DNA of 64,000 bases from Candidatus Poribacteria bacterium (GCA_022819945.1 JAJEGI010000009.1:62001-126000); one strand, 5' to 3'; positions 44,166 through 54,511 are shown, counted from the first letter of the stretch. Notes: generated from the letters alone by a model not told the origin. A program made the numbers and translations.

Positions 44166-47100
44166 TTACTCAGCAAACTTGGCGGAGACAATCTTTGAGA
44201 TACCCGCCTGTTCCATCGTTACACCGTACATCACATCAGCGATTTCCATTGTGCGACGGTTGTGCGTGATAATGATGAACTGCGTATTCTCGGCGTAGGC
44301 ACGGATGAGATTTGCAAAACGAAGAACATTCGCCTCGTCAAGTGCAGCATCTACTTCATCAAGCACACAGAACGGACTCGGTTTGATTCTGAAGACAGCA
44401 AACAAGAGTCCAATAGCAACGAGTGAACGTTCACCACCAGAAAGTTGTGTGATGCTCTGCGGACGTTTGCCCGGCGGACGCGCAATAATCTCAATGCCTG
44501 AATCAAGCACATTCGACGGATCGGTCAGTAACAATTCCGTTTCACCGCCCCCGAAGAGTTGTGTGAAGACCTCTTGGAAGTTCGCCTGTACCTTTTCAAA
44601 CGTTTCCATAAATACGTCTCTTGAGGTCTGGTTGATTTTTTCTATCACCTGATAGGTAGCCTGAATCGACTGTTGGATATCTTCACGCTGGGAAATAAGG
44701 AAATCGTGTCGTTTCTTATGTTCCTCGTAAGCCTCAATCGCTTTAAGGTTCACTGCACCCATCGCTGAGAGTTCTGCTTTCAACTTTTCAATACTATCAA
44801 GCAGATCGATCTCATCCATGGTTTGGTCGTCAGTCACCAATGGCGGCAAGGCATCAATTGAAACCTGATATTTCTCATGGATACGGGTTGAAACCGATTT
44901 GATCCGCATCTCAAGTTGCGTCGTTTTAACTTCAAGTTGATGGCGCGCTTTGTTCTGTCTTTCAAAGTTCCTGCGGGTTGCACGCATCTCCTTTTGAAGA
45001 ACGGCTACCGATTCAAGAAGTGTTTCCCGTTCTTTATTGAGTTCATCAACGCGGGATTCGGCTTCAGCGCGATCACCTTCTAAACGTAGGAACTCGCGTT
45101 GTGCCGCTGCTACCTGTTCTCCGAGGTCGATTTTGGTCTGTTCATCTGAGTCAATAATGGCTTGCTGTTCAGCAATCTCTTTTGTTGCCCGCTGTCGCGA
45201 TTCCTCAAGTGCTTGTAACTCAGATACCATGCCTTCCAATTTCTGATGCTGTCCCGCTAAGAAGACTTGCATCTCTTGGCAGTTCTCCGCAACTTCAGCA
45301 CGTTTCCGGTCTTCACTCTCAATCTGTTCGGACATCCGCTCAATCCAGCGTCCGGTGCGATCTCGCTTTTGTGTTAATGCCAAGATTTCAGTTTCAAGGG
45401 TCTGCTGTGCCTCACGTGACACAGCGACGACATCCCTTAATTCCTTGTTCTCTACCTCAACTTCAGCAAGCTGGTGTTCAAGCTGGGTAACTTGGAGATT
45501 CGCCTGCTCCATATCCTTCGTCACAGAGGCTTTTTCAACACGCTTGTCTTGCCACTGTACGGTGAGGGTCTGCCGCGTTTTTTGTAAATTCGCAATTTTC
45601 GCGGCGTATGCCTTGCGTTTCTGATCTTTTGTATTCGAGTGCTGCGTCAATTTCCCGATCTCATCTTCAAGGGTCTCAAGTTCGCGTACCCGACCGAGCA
45701 ATCCGCCTTGTTTCTGACTCGTTTGACCCCCAGTGATAGCACCAGACGTATCAATAACTTCTCCATCTAAAGTAACGAGACGGGCCCGTGGACGGAATCG
45801 ACGGGTAAGCGCGACCGCAGCATCCAAATCCTCAATGACAAGCGTATTACCCAATAGGTGTTGCATGGCAGGCTCATATTTACGGTCATAGTCAATCAAC
45901 TCCTGAGCGATACCGATGACACCGGGTTTGTTGAGCAGTGCCTCATCATAGAACCTGCGCTCCCGGATAAAATCAAGTGGGAGAAACTTCACTCTACCGG
46001 CGCGATGCTTTTTAAGGAAAGCGACACCGCCTTGCGCGGCCTCTGCAGTCTCGGTAATAACACTCTGAATATCACTACCGAGCGCGACTTCTATTGCAAC
46101 CTCATATTCAGAATCCGTCGAGAGCAGCTCGGCAACAACACCGCACACGCCTTGAAATTGATCAGGATAGTGCGTTTTCGCACGCATGACTGCCCGAACC
46201 CCGGCATAGTATCCTTCATAAGCAGATTGTAGTTCCTGCAGCGATTTAAGCCGTGAGACGTTACTCCCTAAAGTATTCTGCAAGCCTTGAATCTCGGCTT
46301 CAATTTTGCGGAGTGCGTCCTGATTTTCCTGTAGGTCGCTTTCTACCTGATCTCGCTCGGTTTCAATCTGAACCAATTCCGCCTTTAGTTTCGTTTCCGC
46401 GCGTTGGACCGCAGCGTGAGTGTCAGTCGCAGATTTGAGCTGCATTGTCAATGCATCTGTATTTTCTTTAATGCGATTGAGATTGCCCTCAGTGCTTGTC
46501 AACTTGTGCTCGATTGCAAGGCGTTGACGTTCACGATCCTCCAGTTCCGTCGCGGTTTCCTGTAAAACGGTCTGTGCTTCTTGCACGGATTCCTTGGAGC
46601 CGTTGATGCGATCGGCGAGGTGCGTCAGCAGCTGCTGGCGTGCCGCCAAGCGGCTTTCCTCTATCTTGCAGGACGCCTCAAGCTTTTGGTGTTCTTGCGT
46701 CCGTTCCCGTTTTTTTGTCAGAAGGGCTGTCTGCTCTACCTTTAAGGATTCAAGCGTCTGGAGTGCACGTTCGCGCTGCTTTTGGATATTGAGTTGCCGT
46801 TCCTTGTGAAGCACGATCTGTCGCTCAATCTGTTCAATCTGTGTTTCAATCTCGCGAAGTGCTGCCTGTCCGACACGTATTGCCTCATCCAACTCGGACT
46901 GACGGTTCGTGGAACTCTCGATGCGCTCTTCAGCGGCTTTAAGCGTTTCAGAAGCCGTTGAGACGCTGGTTAAAATCTTATCCAAGTCGGTCTGCGCTTG
47001 GCTATAATCCGTGTGAAGTTTATCGTATTCCCGACGCGCGATGTCCAACTCAAACTGCTTTAACTGTGCCTGTTGCGTATTATAATGTTTTGCTTGCTCC

Positions 47101-47756
47101 GCCTGTTCTTTGAGTGATTCGGTCTCGTGTTGTAACTCTTGAATCACATCGTTGATGCGGACGAGGTTTTGCTCCGCCTGTTCGAGTTTACGGAGTGCCG
47201 TCTTCTTTCGGTGCTTATACTTGGTAATACCAGCGACTTCGTCGAATAGAAAGCGACGTTCTTCTGGACGGACGTTCAGAATCAGATCGATTTTGCTCTG
47301 TTCCATGACGGAATAAGCATCAACACCGATACCCGTATCCATAAAAAGTTCACTGATATCGCGGAGCCGACACGGACTTTGATTGATTAAATAGCGGCTC
47401 TCGCCATCGCGAGTGAGATGACGACATACTTCAACTTCGGGAGAGCCAAGCGCAATGTTAGGAGCATCTTGTGTGGGTGTATCCGGATTACCATTAACAT
47501 TTGAAAAGTGTAATGCCACCTCTGTTTTCTGTGCAGGCGCGAAACTGGCCCCCCCGTTGAAAAGCAGATCACGCATAGAGGTACACCGAAGTGAACGCGC
47601 ACTCTGTTCTCCAAGCACCCACCGAATCGCATCAGAAACATTACTCTTCCCGCAACCGTTGGGGCCGACAATGGTAGTGATGCCGGGTTCAAGTACTAAT
47701 TCAACGTCTTCGGCAAAACTCTTGAATCCTCGAATTTTTATGCTATTTAAGTGCAA
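44166..47756 (-). CDS. smc: Chromosome segregation protein SMC
   Basis: A 1196-residue chromosome-organising ATPase. The N-terminal head has Walker A GPNGCGKSNVSDAIRW; two long coiled coils (about 170-500 and 670-1010) flank a hinge (about 510-660, QGVCGVVAELLS to TGGQTSQKQG); the C-terminal head has signature LSGGERSLVAIGLLFA, Walker B FCVLDEVDAALDEAN and the His-loop region IIITHNRRTME. Length and order are standard. A comF-like gene lies 159 bp upstream on the same strand and the unnamed 43191 gene directly follows. ScpA and ScpB are not in the window. Confidence 0.97.
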   Translation of the reverse strand: MHLNSIKIRGFKSFAEDVELVLEPGITTIVGPNGCGKSNVSDAIRWVLGEQSARSLRCTSMRDLLFNGGASFAPAQKTEVALHFSNVNGNPDTPTQDAPNIALGSPEVEVCRHLTRDGESRYLINQSPCRLRDISELFMDTGIGVDAYSVMEQSKIDLILNVRPEERRFLFDEVAGITKYKHRKKTALRKLEQAEQNLVRINDVIQELQHETESLKEQAEQAKHYNTQQAQLKQFELDIARREYDKLHTDYSQAQTDLDKILTSVSTASETLKAAEERIESSTNRQSELDEAIRVGQAALREIETQIEQIERQIVLHKERQLNIQKQRERALQTLESLKVEQTALLTKKRERTQEHQKLEASCKIEESRLAARQQLLTHLADRINGSKESVQEAQTVLQETATELEDRERQRLAIEHKLTSTEGNLNRIKENTDALTMQLKSATDTHAAVQRAETKLKAELVQIETERDQVESDLQENQDALRKIEAEIQGLQNTLGSNVSRLKSLQELQSAYEGYYAGVRAVMRAKTHYPDQFQGVCGVVAELLSTDSEYEVAIEVALGSDIQSVITETAEAAQGGVAFLKKHRAGRVKFLPLDFIRERRFYDEALLNKPGVIGIAQELIDYDRKYEPAMQHLLGNTLVIEDLDAAVALTRRFRPRARLVTLDGEVIDTSGAITGGQTSQKQGGLLGRVRELETLEDEIGKLTQHSNTKDQKRKAYAAKIANLQKTRQTLTVQWQDKRVEKASVTKDMEQANLQVTQLEHQLAEVEVENKELRDVVAVSREAQQTLETEILALTQKRDRTGRWIERMSEQIESEDRKRAEVAENCQEMQVFLAGQHQKLEGMVSELQALEESRQRATKEIAEQQAIIDSDEQTKIDLGEQVAAAQREFLRLEGDRAEAESRVDELNKERETLLESVAVLQKEMRATRRNFERQNKARHQLEVKTTQLEMRIKSVSTRIHEKYQVSIDALPPLVTDDQTMDEIDLLDSIEKLKAELSAMGAVNLKAIEAYEEHKKRHDFLISQREDIQQSIQATYQVIEKINQTSRDVFMETFEKVQANFQEVFTQLFGGGETELLLTDPSNVLDSGIEIIARPPGKRPQSITQLSGGERSLVAIGLLFAVFRIKPSPFCVLDEVDAALDEANVLRFANLIRAYAENTQFIIITHNRRTMEIADVMYGVTMEQAGISKIVSAKFAE

Positions 47757-47914
47757 AGGTTCAACCCTCCCACTACAAGTTTAAAAAATAATAATCGCAA
47801 TGACAAGTTGTTTGCAAACGCGCCCACACCTTACAATGTGAAAGCGCACCTACAACCTTGTCTCAGCGTGAACGTTCATATATACGTAGTACAATGGAAA
47901 AAGTTTCACGATTC

Positions 47915-48667
47915 TCATGCGTCCAAAGTTCTCGCCAGTGTCAAAACATCGACTTCAGCAGGATCGGCAGTCCATAATTCACTGACCGCCTCGCGAATCG
48001 TCGCACCGGTTGTGAAAACATCATCAATCACCAAGAGCCGTTTGCCACGGATAACATCCGGGTTACAGATTTCAAAAGCACCGACGATATTCTGTTGACG
48101 GGCTTCTTTGTCCAAACTGCTCTGTGCGATCGTATGTCGCTTCCGAACCAACACATCCGCAAGAACAGGCAAACCTTCTATTTTCGCAATCCCATTGGCG
48201 AGTAGCATCGCTTGGTTGAAACCGCGTTCCCGCAGCCGTTTTTTATGAATCGGGATGGGCAGCACAAAGTCGTATTCTGAAATGTTACAGTCTACAGGGA
48301 TATGCGCGTTCATCAGCTGAACCAAGTGCGGCGCAAACACCCTTTTCTTCCGAAATTTAAAGAGATGTATCTCCTGTTGAAGTGTTGTCTGGTAAAACGC
48401 GATGGATCTCAATTTGCCGTAACGAGGCGGGGAAGTGGCACAATCGTCACAAAGTTCATTCATATCTGGAGTACCACATATAGCGCACCAAGGTGGCTCA
48501 AGGAATTGAACGTCCTGCCAGCAGTTCGCACAGATATAAGGCATAGACGCAACCCCAAGAAAACCTTTACAGACATGGCATTCTGCAGGATAGAGGAATG
48601 TAATTGCTGTTTCAATTGCCTGTTGCAACAAGGACGGTACTCGTAAACTGATTGATCTTAGTTCCAT
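47915..48667 (-). CDS. comF: ComF-family phosphoribosyltransferase-like protein
   Basis: A 250-residue protein with an N-terminal zinc-ribbon region (CHVCKGFL, CANCWQDV, CAICGTPD, CDDC) and a C-terminal phosphoribosyltransferase domain carrying KKRLRERGFNQAMLLANGI and the PRPP loop LLVIDDVFTTGATIRE. These are the ComF/GntX marks. ComF helps single-stranded DNA uptake in competent bacteria; GntX-like proteins have other roles. Its presence alone does not show natural competence. It lies upstream of smc across an AT-rich spacer with no evident terminator. Confidence 0.88.
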   Translation of the reverse strand: MELRSISLRVPSLLQQAIETAITFLYPAECHVCKGFLGVASMPYICANCWQDVQFLEPPWCAICGTPDMNELCDDCATSPPRYGKLRSIAFYQTTLQQEIHLFKFRKKRVFAPHLVQLMNAHIPVDCNISEYDFVLPIPIHKKRLRERGFNQAMLLANGIAKIEGLPVLADVLVRKRHTIAQSSLDKEARQQNIVGAFEICNPDVIRGKRLLVIDDVFTTGATIREAVSELWTADPAEVDVLTLARTLDA

Positions 48668-49002
48668 GAGATTAAAACCGACGCAAATAAAAAGTTATTA
48701 TATAATAAGTTTATCATATATAAATTCCAATGTCAAGAAAAAGGCAGAAGTGTCTGATGCCTTCTGACTGCTGATAGAAACCATTTTGCTGACAACCATT
48801 CCGCAATTTAAATCCTTTCTCAAAAACACGAGAAGTGATATAATAATATATCAAAAGATTGCAGAACAAAACTATCTGGTGCGCTGTCAGATTTATAAAT
48901 GCCGTATAATCAGGTGCTCTAACAGGCGCACCGAGTTAAACATTAAGACCTTTTTCAGCGTCTTAAGCAACACACGTAAAATACACGAGGAGGAACAGAA
49001 AT
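48668..49002. other. Divergent intergenic spacer, 335 bp
   Basis: AT-rich and without a convincing gene. It contains a diverged heptad-like stretch (about 48757-48799, CTGACTGCTGATAGAAACC) and a perfect TATAAT at 48839-48844 whose -35 partner is weak (TTTCTC at 48816). This may drive the beta-propeller gene; AGGAGG lies nine bases before its start. Confidence 0.4.
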
Positions 49003-50394
49003 TTGCGTTACCCGAAACCGATCTTTTTGGCGAAACTTGTGAGCCAAAACTTGCTATTCTTTTTAGCGAAACTTGTGAGCCAAAACTTGCTATTCAAAAG
49101 TCGGTTATTCATTTGTTTAGTTTTAGTTGCCGTTCCTATGTCCGCTCTGGCTGGCGACTGGCCAACGTGGCGCGGTCCGAATCAAGACGGCACCTCCGCT
49201 GAAACTGGACTAATATCTACTTGGTCAGTCGAAGGTGAAAATCTGCTCTGGGAAGCAGAATTCATCGGACGTTCCACACCGATCGTCCTCAACGGCAGAG
49301 TCTACGTCATTGGACGTATCGGCAAAGACATCACCGAACAGGAACGCGTCGCCTGCTTTGACGCAGAAACCGGCGAACGCCTATGGAATTATCAGTTTAA
49401 CGTCTTTCATACGACGATCACCTTCAACCGCGTCGGCTGGACAAGCCTCGCAGGCGATCCTGAAACAGGGAATATCTACGCACACGGGGTCCAAGGACTC
49501 TTCTTCTGCTTCGACAAAGACGGCAATATCCTCTGGTCGCATTCACTCACAGAGGCGTATGGACGGATATCCGGTTACGGCGGACGCGTCCACACCCCTA
49601 TTATTGCTGGCGACCTTGTCGTTATCAGTTATCTTAACTCAGGATGGGGCGACCAAGCCGCAACACGCCACCGCTACTTCGCTTTCGATAAACGGACCGG
49701 TGAACTCATTTGGATCTCCACCCCGGGTGGTAGACCTTTAGACACAACCTACTCTACACCCGTCGTTGCCAATATCAACGGACAACAACTCATCATCGGC
49801 GGTAATGCTGACGGCGGTATCTATGCCATGAAACAAAATACCGGCGAGAGGGTCTGGGGATTTAAACTCAGTCAGCGCGGTATCAATACATCTGTCATCG
49901 TTTCTGGCACAAAAGTCTACGCCTCACATAGCGAGGAAAATATAGATAATACAGAGATGGGACGCGTCGTCTGTATTGACGCAACCGGTGCTGGTGATGT
50001 CACCAAAACCCACGAACTCTGGCGCTATGACGCCGTTAACGTCGGATACGCATCGCCTACAATTCACGACGGACACCTCTATGTCGTGGATAACTCCGCT
50101 AATGTTCATGCTGTTAATGCGGACACAGGCGAGTTACTTTGGATGCACAATATTGGTAAAGTTGGTAAAGGTTCACCTGTCTGGGCAGATGGAAAACTCT
50201 ATGTCACGGAAGTCAACGGCGGATTTATCATCCTTCAACCCGACGAGAACACGTGTAAAACGCTAAGTACCCAAGAGATAAGTCGAACTGATGAAGATCA
50301 CTACGTCGAAATTTTTGGTTCACCGGCTATCGCCAATGGACGCATCTATTTCACGACAGAAGAACGCCTTTACTGTATCGGGGGGAGTAAATAA
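49003..50394 (+). CDS. Secreted PQQ-type beta-propeller protein
   Basis: A 463-residue protein. TTG 49003 is supported by AGGAGG nine bases upstream. The first about 50 residues are an unusual leader: FLAKLVSQNLLF occurs twice in a row, followed by a normal signal-peptide core (LFICLVLVAVPMSALAG). The mature part starts with GDWPTWRGPNQDGTSAE and shows repeated blades of the type LWxxxxG...YVIxxxG...AxDAxTGExLW, characteristic of PQQ-dehydrogenase-like eight-bladed propellers. Without the catalytic Glu/Asn/Asp set it need not bind PQQ. It overlaps the following lipoprotein gene by one base. A periplasmic sugar-polymer or quinoprotein-like role is unproven. Confidence 0.82.
   Translation: MRYPKPIFLAKLVSQNLLFFLAKLVSQNLLFKSRLFICLVLVAVPMSALAGDWPTWRGPNQDGTSAETGLISTWSVEGENLLWEAEFIGRSTPIVLNGRVYVIGRIGKDITEQERVACFDAETGERLWNYQFNVFHTTITFNRVGWTSLAGDPETGNIYAHGVQGLFFCFDKDGNILWSHSLTEAYGRISGYGGRVHTPIIAGDLVVISYLNSGWGDQAATRHRYFAFDKRTGELIWISTPGGRPLDTTYSTPVVANINGQQLIIGGNADGGIYAMKQNTGERVWGFKLSQRGINTSVIVSGTKVYASHSEENIDNTEMGRVVCIDATGAGDVTKTHELWRYDAVNVGYASPTIHDGHLYVVDNSANVHAVNADTGELLWMHNIGKVGKGSPVWADGKLYVTEVNGGFIILQPDENTCKTLSTQEISRTDEDHYVEIFGSPAIANGRIYFTTEERLYCIGGSK
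49024..49095. repeat. Two 36-bp tandem copies in the leader of the propeller gene
   Basis: Copy one is 49024-49059 and copy two 49060-49095. They begin TTTTTGGCGAAACTTGTGAG and TTTTTAGCGAAACTTGTGAG, and differ at one base. Each unit is 12 codons and reads FLAKLVSQNLLF. It keeps the frame and lengthens the signal-peptide n-region. Confidence 0.8.
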
Positions 50395-51314
50395 TGAGAA
50401 TTCCTATTTCAATGTCCGTTATACTGATTGTCTGTGTACTCGCCGCTGGTTGTGCCAGCAAAGAGATGGCACCCGAACCCGTTGAGATGAGCACGGCTCC
50501 AGCTGTCTCGTTACTGCTTACGCCTGCTGAAAAACTCACATCAGGCGATCCCGTCGAATTCAGTCTCATCGGGTTCGATGCAAGCGGAAAACAGACGAGC
50601 GCAATCGGTACCATAGAATGGATGAAAACTGGATTAACTGGAACACTTCAAGGCAACACATTCACACCCGATAAAAGTGCAGGCGCGCACGCGGGGACTG
50701 TCACCGCACAATCCGGTGATATGAAAGCGACAGCTCGCGTCCGGGTCGTGCCACTACTCCCCTGGTCAGAAGATTTTGAGGCGATTGAACTCGAAAAGAT
50801 ACCGACACATTGGATCGGCGCGACCGGCAAGTTCTTTGTGCGTGAGAAGGATGAAAATAAAATTCTTGTCAAGCCACCCCCGCAGCGCGGGTTAGACCGC
50901 TCCAATGTCTACATCGGCCCCGCTACAATGAAAGGCTATCAGATTCAAATTGATCTAATGGGCACGCGGAATAAACGCAGAATACCGGATATGGGGCTCA
51001 TCGCGAACCGATATACGTTGGATATGCAGGGGAGACACCAACGCCTGCAAATCCGTTCGTGGGCATCAGATTTACGGATGGCGAAGACAATCGACTTCGC
51101 TTGGGAAACAGATGTCTGGTACACAATGAAAATGATGGTAGAAATTACGGAGGATAAAGCGGTCATCCGTGGAAAAGTATGGCGAACGGGCGAATCTGAA
51201 CCGGCAGAATGGACGATCACTGCTGAAGACCCACTGCCGAATCGCGAAGGAAGCCCCGGTATCTATGGCAACTCCCCAGCTGATATCTATTATGATAATC
51301 TGAAAGTTTGGTAG
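50394..51314 (+). CDS. Lipoprotein with Ig-like and laminin-G-like regions
   Basis: A 306-residue lipoprotein: signal MRIPISMSVILIVCVLAAGC puts the lipidated Cys at 20. Residues about 35-120 look like a bacterial Ig-like domain (LLLTPAEKLTSGDPVEFSLIG, GTVTAQSGDMKATARVRV). The C-terminal part (about 125-300), with WSEDFEAIELEKIPTHWIG and the ending YYDNLKVW, has the outline of a concanavalin/laminin-G-like lectin fold seen in sugar-binding proteins. No enzyme motif is seen. It overlaps the propeller gene by one base and precedes a second propeller gene, so the three probably act together at the envelope. Confidence 0.7.
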   Translation: MRIPISMSVILIVCVLAAGCASKEMAPEPVEMSTAPAVSLLLTPAEKLTSGDPVEFSLIGFDASGKQTSAIGTIEWMKTGLTGTLQGNTFTPDKSAGAHAGTVTAQSGDMKATARVRVVPLLPWSEDFEAIELEKIPTHWIGATGKFFVREKDENKILVKPPPQRGLDRSNVYIGPATMKGYQIQIDLMGTRNKRRIPDMGLIANRYTLDMQGRHQRLQIRSWASDLRMAKTIDFAWETDVWYTMKMMVEITEDKAVIRGKVWRTGESEPAEWTITAEDPLPNREGSPGIYGNSPADIYYDNLKVW

Positions 51315-51362
51315 TCCTCTAAAGAACATTACGCGTAATATCAAAATAAAGGAGTCGTTCAA

Positions 51363-52817
51363 TTGAAACTTTTTTGGAAATCACGATTTACCTACATCAT
51401 AAAACTCGCGATATTTCTCGCTTTTGTCGTATCTACCGCCGCCGCGGAAAAAGAGATCGCCTTGTGGGGCGGGACGCTAAGCCGCAACATGGTCTCCGAT
51501 GAAAAGAATATCCCCGCAAGTTGGGATTTGGAAACCGGCGAAAATATCAAATGGACAGCAGAACTCGGTTCGCAGAGTTACGCAGGTCCTCTCATCATCG
51601 GTGGAAAGGTCTTCGTCGGAACGAATAACAAAGCACTCTACAACCCGAAACTCACCGGCGACCGCGGGAACCTTATGGCATTTCGCGAATCCGATGGCAA
51701 ATTCCTCTGGCAATCGACCCATACCAAGCTCCCCGCAGGCAGGGTTAACGACTGGCCCCTGCAAGGTATCTGCTCTACACCGTATATTGAGGGTGACCGA
51801 CTCTACTATATCTCTAACCGCTGTGAAGTCGTCTGTGTTGACACCGAAGGCTTCCTTGACGGTGAAAATGATGGTCCCTTTACTGAAGAAACCGAAACAA
51901 GTGAGATTGATGGCGATATCATCTGGAGTTATGACATGATGGATGAGTTGGATGTCTTTCCGCATAATCTCGCCACCTGTTCACCACTCGCTGTCGGTGA
52001 TCTGCTATTCTTGGAAACGAGTAACGGCGTTGATGAAGGGCATATCCACATCCCTTCTCCTGATGCACCGTCTTTCATCGCTTTGAATAAAAACACTGGA
52101 GAACTCGTCTGGGAAGATGCCTCCCCCGCTGAAAATATACTACACGGACAGTGGTCGAACCCAGCTTACGGGGTCATCAACGGAGTACCACAGGTTATTA
52201 TCCCCGGCGGTGATGGCTGGGTCTATGCCTTTGAACCAGAGACTGGTAACATTATCTGGAAATTTGACTGTAATCCAAAAGAGTCCGTCTGGGAACTCGG
52301 TGGACGTGGCACACGCAATAACATCATCTCAACGCCTGTCGTTTATGATGACAAAGTCTTTATTGCTGTCGGACAGGACCCAGAGCACGGTGAAGGCGTA
52401 GGACACCTCTGGTGCATCGATGCCTCTCAAACCGGCGATGTTACCGAGACCGCTGGAATATGGCATTTCGGTGATGAACAGTTCAATCGCACAATGTCTA
52501 CCGTTGCTATTGCCGATGGACTTCTCTACATCTCAGACCTTAGCGGATTCCTCTATTGCTTGGATGTCAAAACCGGCGACCTCTACTGGAAGCACGACAC
52601 CTTTGCCGCAATTTGGGGGTCGCCGTATGTCGTGGACGGCAAGGTCTACCTCGGCGACGAAGATGGCGATGTTGTTATCCTAAAAGCAGGCAAAACTGAA
52701 CAAGTACTGTTTGAAACCAACATGGCCAGTGCTGTCTATACCACACCCGTAGCAAAAAACGGTGTGCTTTACATCGTAACCCGTAATATGCTGGTTGCAA
52801 TAGAAGAGAAGAAGTAA
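51363..52817 (+). CDS. Secreted PQQ-type beta-propeller protein, second copy
   Basis: A 484-residue relative of the propeller at 49003. TTG 51363 follows AAGGAG at about ten bases. The signal peptide ([20 protein letters not shown]) is followed by an eight-bladed propeller with blade motifs such as [36 protein letters not shown] and [15 protein letters not shown]. Insertions near 170-210 ([12 protein letters not shown]) distinguish it from the first copy. It ends 17 bp before a BrnT-like toxin gene. The repeated pairing with a lipoprotein suggests a small envelope complex. Confidence 0.82.
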   Translation: MKLFWKSRFTYIIKLAIFLAFVVSTAAAEKEIALWGGTLSRNMVSDEKNIPASWDLETGENIKWTAELGSQSYAGPLIIGGKVFVGTNNKALYNPKLTGDRGNLMAFRESDGKFLWQSTHTKLPAGRVNDWPLQGICSTPYIEGDRLYYISNRCEVVCVDTEGFLDGENDGPFTEETETSEIDGDIIWSYDMMDELDVFPHNLATCSPLAVGDLLFLETSNGVDEGHIHIPSPDAPSFIALNKNTGELVWEDASPAENILHGQWSNPAYGVINGVPQVIIPGGDGWVYAFEPETGNIIWKFDCNPKESVWELGGRGTRNNIISTPVVYDDKVFIAVGQDPEHGEGVGHLWCIDASQTGDVTETAGIWHFGDEQFNRTMSTVAIADGLLYISDLSGFLYCLDVKTGDLYWKHDTFAAIWGSPYVVDGKVYLGDEDGDVVILKAGKTEQVLFETNMASAVYTTPVAKNGVLYIVTRNMLVAIEEKK

Positions 52818-52834
52818 GGTAATCAGGATAACAC

Positions 52835-53107
52835 ATGCGTATTAGCCGATTAGATTGGGATGACTATCGCATTGAGCATGTCGCAAAGCATGATGTAGAA
52901 CCTCATGAAGTGTGGGAAGCCTGTAATGATAACTTCCATTTAGCGCGTCGTCAAGGTCGGAATCGTTATCTCGTTTATGGACAGACCTCGGACGGACGTT
53001 ATTTATTTCTCGTATTGGAGCGGGTCCAAGAGTCTGTATATAAGCCTATTACTGCCCGAGATATGACTGACCGCGAAAAACGAAATTTTAGGAGACTCCG
53101 AAAATGA
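52835..53107 (+). CDS. brnT: BrnT-family toxin
   Basis: A 90-residue RelE-fold RNase-type toxin of the BrnTA system. Motifs: LDWDDYRIEHVAKHDVEPHE at the N-terminus (the DWDxxNxxHI block), RRQGRNRYLVYGQTSDGRYL, and the C-terminal ITARDMTDREKRNFRRL. The catalytic and RNA-binding residues in the ITAR-M region are intact, so it may be active. It overlaps the antitoxin ATG by four bases (ATGA), the normal toxin-first order. Confidence 0.85.
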   Translation: MRISRLDWDDYRIEHVAKHDVEPHEVWEACNDNFHLARRQGRNRYLVYGQTSDGRYLFLVLERVQESVYKPITARDMTDREKRNFRRLRK

Positions 53108-53364
53108 AAGCGTTGCAAGTACCAGAATTTTCGACTTACGAGGAAGAAGCTGCTTTTTGGGATAACCTTGACACCGCTGATTTTATGGAAGATGATGGAG
53201 AATGGTTTCGTTTCGATACCAATCAAGCAATTCGTGTTGCAATTCTTCCCGAAATCGCTCAAGAACTTACGAAAAAAGCGCGTGCTCAAGGTGTGTCAAT
53301 TGAGACTTTGATAAATGTTGTTTTGGTTGAACATGTTAGGGAATCAGTTGAACACGTTGATTAG
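53104..53364 (+). CDS. CopG/BrnA-type antitoxin
   Basis: An 86-residue partner of the BrnT-like toxin. It begins MKALQVPEFSTYEEEAAFWD (the short FW-containing toxin-binding motif) and the C-terminal half IRVAILPEIAQELTKKARAQ resembles a ribbon-helix-helix. The ribbon region has Arg only at 45 and lacks the usual Lys-rich start, so the DNA binding is inferred. Translationally coupled to brnT. Confidence 0.8.
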   Translation: MKALQVPEFSTYEEEAAFWDNLDTADFMEDDGEWFRFDTNQAIRVAILPEIAQELTKKARAQGVSIETLINVVLVEHVRESVEHVD

Positions 53365-53416
53365 TTAAATTTGAAAGTACCAAGTAAATGGTGCTTCGTA
53401 GAAAGTTTTTATACAA

Positions 53417-54490
53417 ATGAATCTTACCCGAAAAATTGCTGAAACCCAGAAAGCACTTGATGCACACGTCCGGGAAATCGTCAAATGGCACTTCAGTCCA
53501 AAGACCGGATGCCCCTTCTGGCTGGAGTTCGCAGAGAACCTCGATTTTGACCCACGAAAAGAGATCGGTGGCTACGCGGATCTCAAGTGTCTTGGACATT
53601 TCCAAGACGAATGGCTCCGCGGTGGACCCGTCCGACGCTGGGTCCCGAAGGCTTACGCCAATGAACCCATCTATGTCTTTGAAACTGGGGGTTCAACAGG
53701 CGTACCCAAAACGCGGATTAGTATCCGTGATTTCCATATCGATTATGAAATCTTTAGTGAAACGCTCTCTGAGGAAAGCTTTCCACCCGGTAGCGATTGG
53801 CTTATGTTGGGTCCAACGGGACCGAGGCGGTTACGACTCGCTGTTGAGCATCTCGCCCAACACCGCGGCGGTATCTGTTTCCATGTGGATCTCGACCCGC
53901 GCTGGGTGAACCAACTCGTGCGTTACGGGAAAAACGAGGAGTTGGACGCATATAAGAACCACGTCATCGGGCAGGCACTCAACGTGCTACGCGCCCATGA
54001 AAACGTCCAATGCCTCTTCACGACCCCGAAACTGCTCGAAGCACTCTGTGAAAAAATTTCCCTGCCAAAAGCCGGTATCAAAGGCATCTTTTGTGGCGGG
54101 ACCGAGATGGACGCACAGTTCCACCGATTCGCACGTGAGGAACTCGTACCCGGCATCGATTTTATCCCGACCTACGGCAATACGCTCATGGGGTTAGCTG
54201 CTTGTAAACCCTTTAATCCGGAGGATAACTACGCGATTATCTACTATCCGCCGCATCCGCGCGCTGTCATTGAATTGGTTAACCCAGAAAATCCAGAGGA
54301 AACTGTCGATTATGGCGAAACCGGACGTGTCATGCTTACAACCTTGACGAAGGAATTTTTTGTGCCGCGTTTCCTTGAACGCGACGAAGCCGAACGCGCT
54401 GAACCGATCCCAGAATACCCATGGGACGGCGTTGAAAATCTCCGCCTACTCACCGAACTCCAAGAAAGCGTCGTCGTAGGTGTTTATTAG
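53417..54490 (+). CDS. LuxE-like / AMP-forming acyl-adenylate ligase
   Basis: A 357-residue protein of the AMP-binding superfamily without the C-terminal swivel domain. The ATP loop reads FETGGSTGVPKTRIS (about 95-109), and the adenylate site reads PTYGNTLMGLA with CGGTEMD upstream. The size and layout match LuxE acyl-protein synthetases and phenylacetate-ligase relatives, which activate a carboxylic acid for reduction. The ALDH-like gene at 55932 lies about 1.4 kb downstream on the same strand. It is followed after 21 bp by an antitoxin-like gene. Ending: LLTELQESVVVGVY; the last 13 of these residues recur at the end of the broken toxin at 54850. A LuxE role is inference. Confidence 0.75.
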   Translation: MNLTRKIAETQKALDAHVREIVKWHFSPKTGCPFWLEFAENLDFDPRKEIGGYADLKCLGHFQDEWLRGGPVRRWVPKAYANEPIYVFETGGSTGVPKTRISIRDFHIDYEIFSETLSEESFPPGSDWLMLGPTGPRRLRLAVEHLAQHRGGICFHVDLDPRWVNQLVRYGKNEELDAYKNHVIGQALNVLRAHENVQCLFTTPKLLEALCEKISLPKAGIKGIFCGGTEMDAQFHRFAREELVPGIDFIPTYGNTLMGLAACKPFNPEDNYAIIYYPPHPRAVIELVNPENPEETVDYGETGRVMLTTLTKEFFVPRFLERDEAERAEPIPEYPWDGVENLRLLTELQESVVVGVY

Positions 54491-54511
54491 TTTTAATCAA
54501 AGGAGATAAAC

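Noticed and set aside
49003..52817. Quinoprotein alcohol dehydrogenase identity for the two propellers
   Set aside because: The overall blades fit, but the PQQ-binding and catalytic residues and the cytochrome domain cannot be shown, so only the fold is called.
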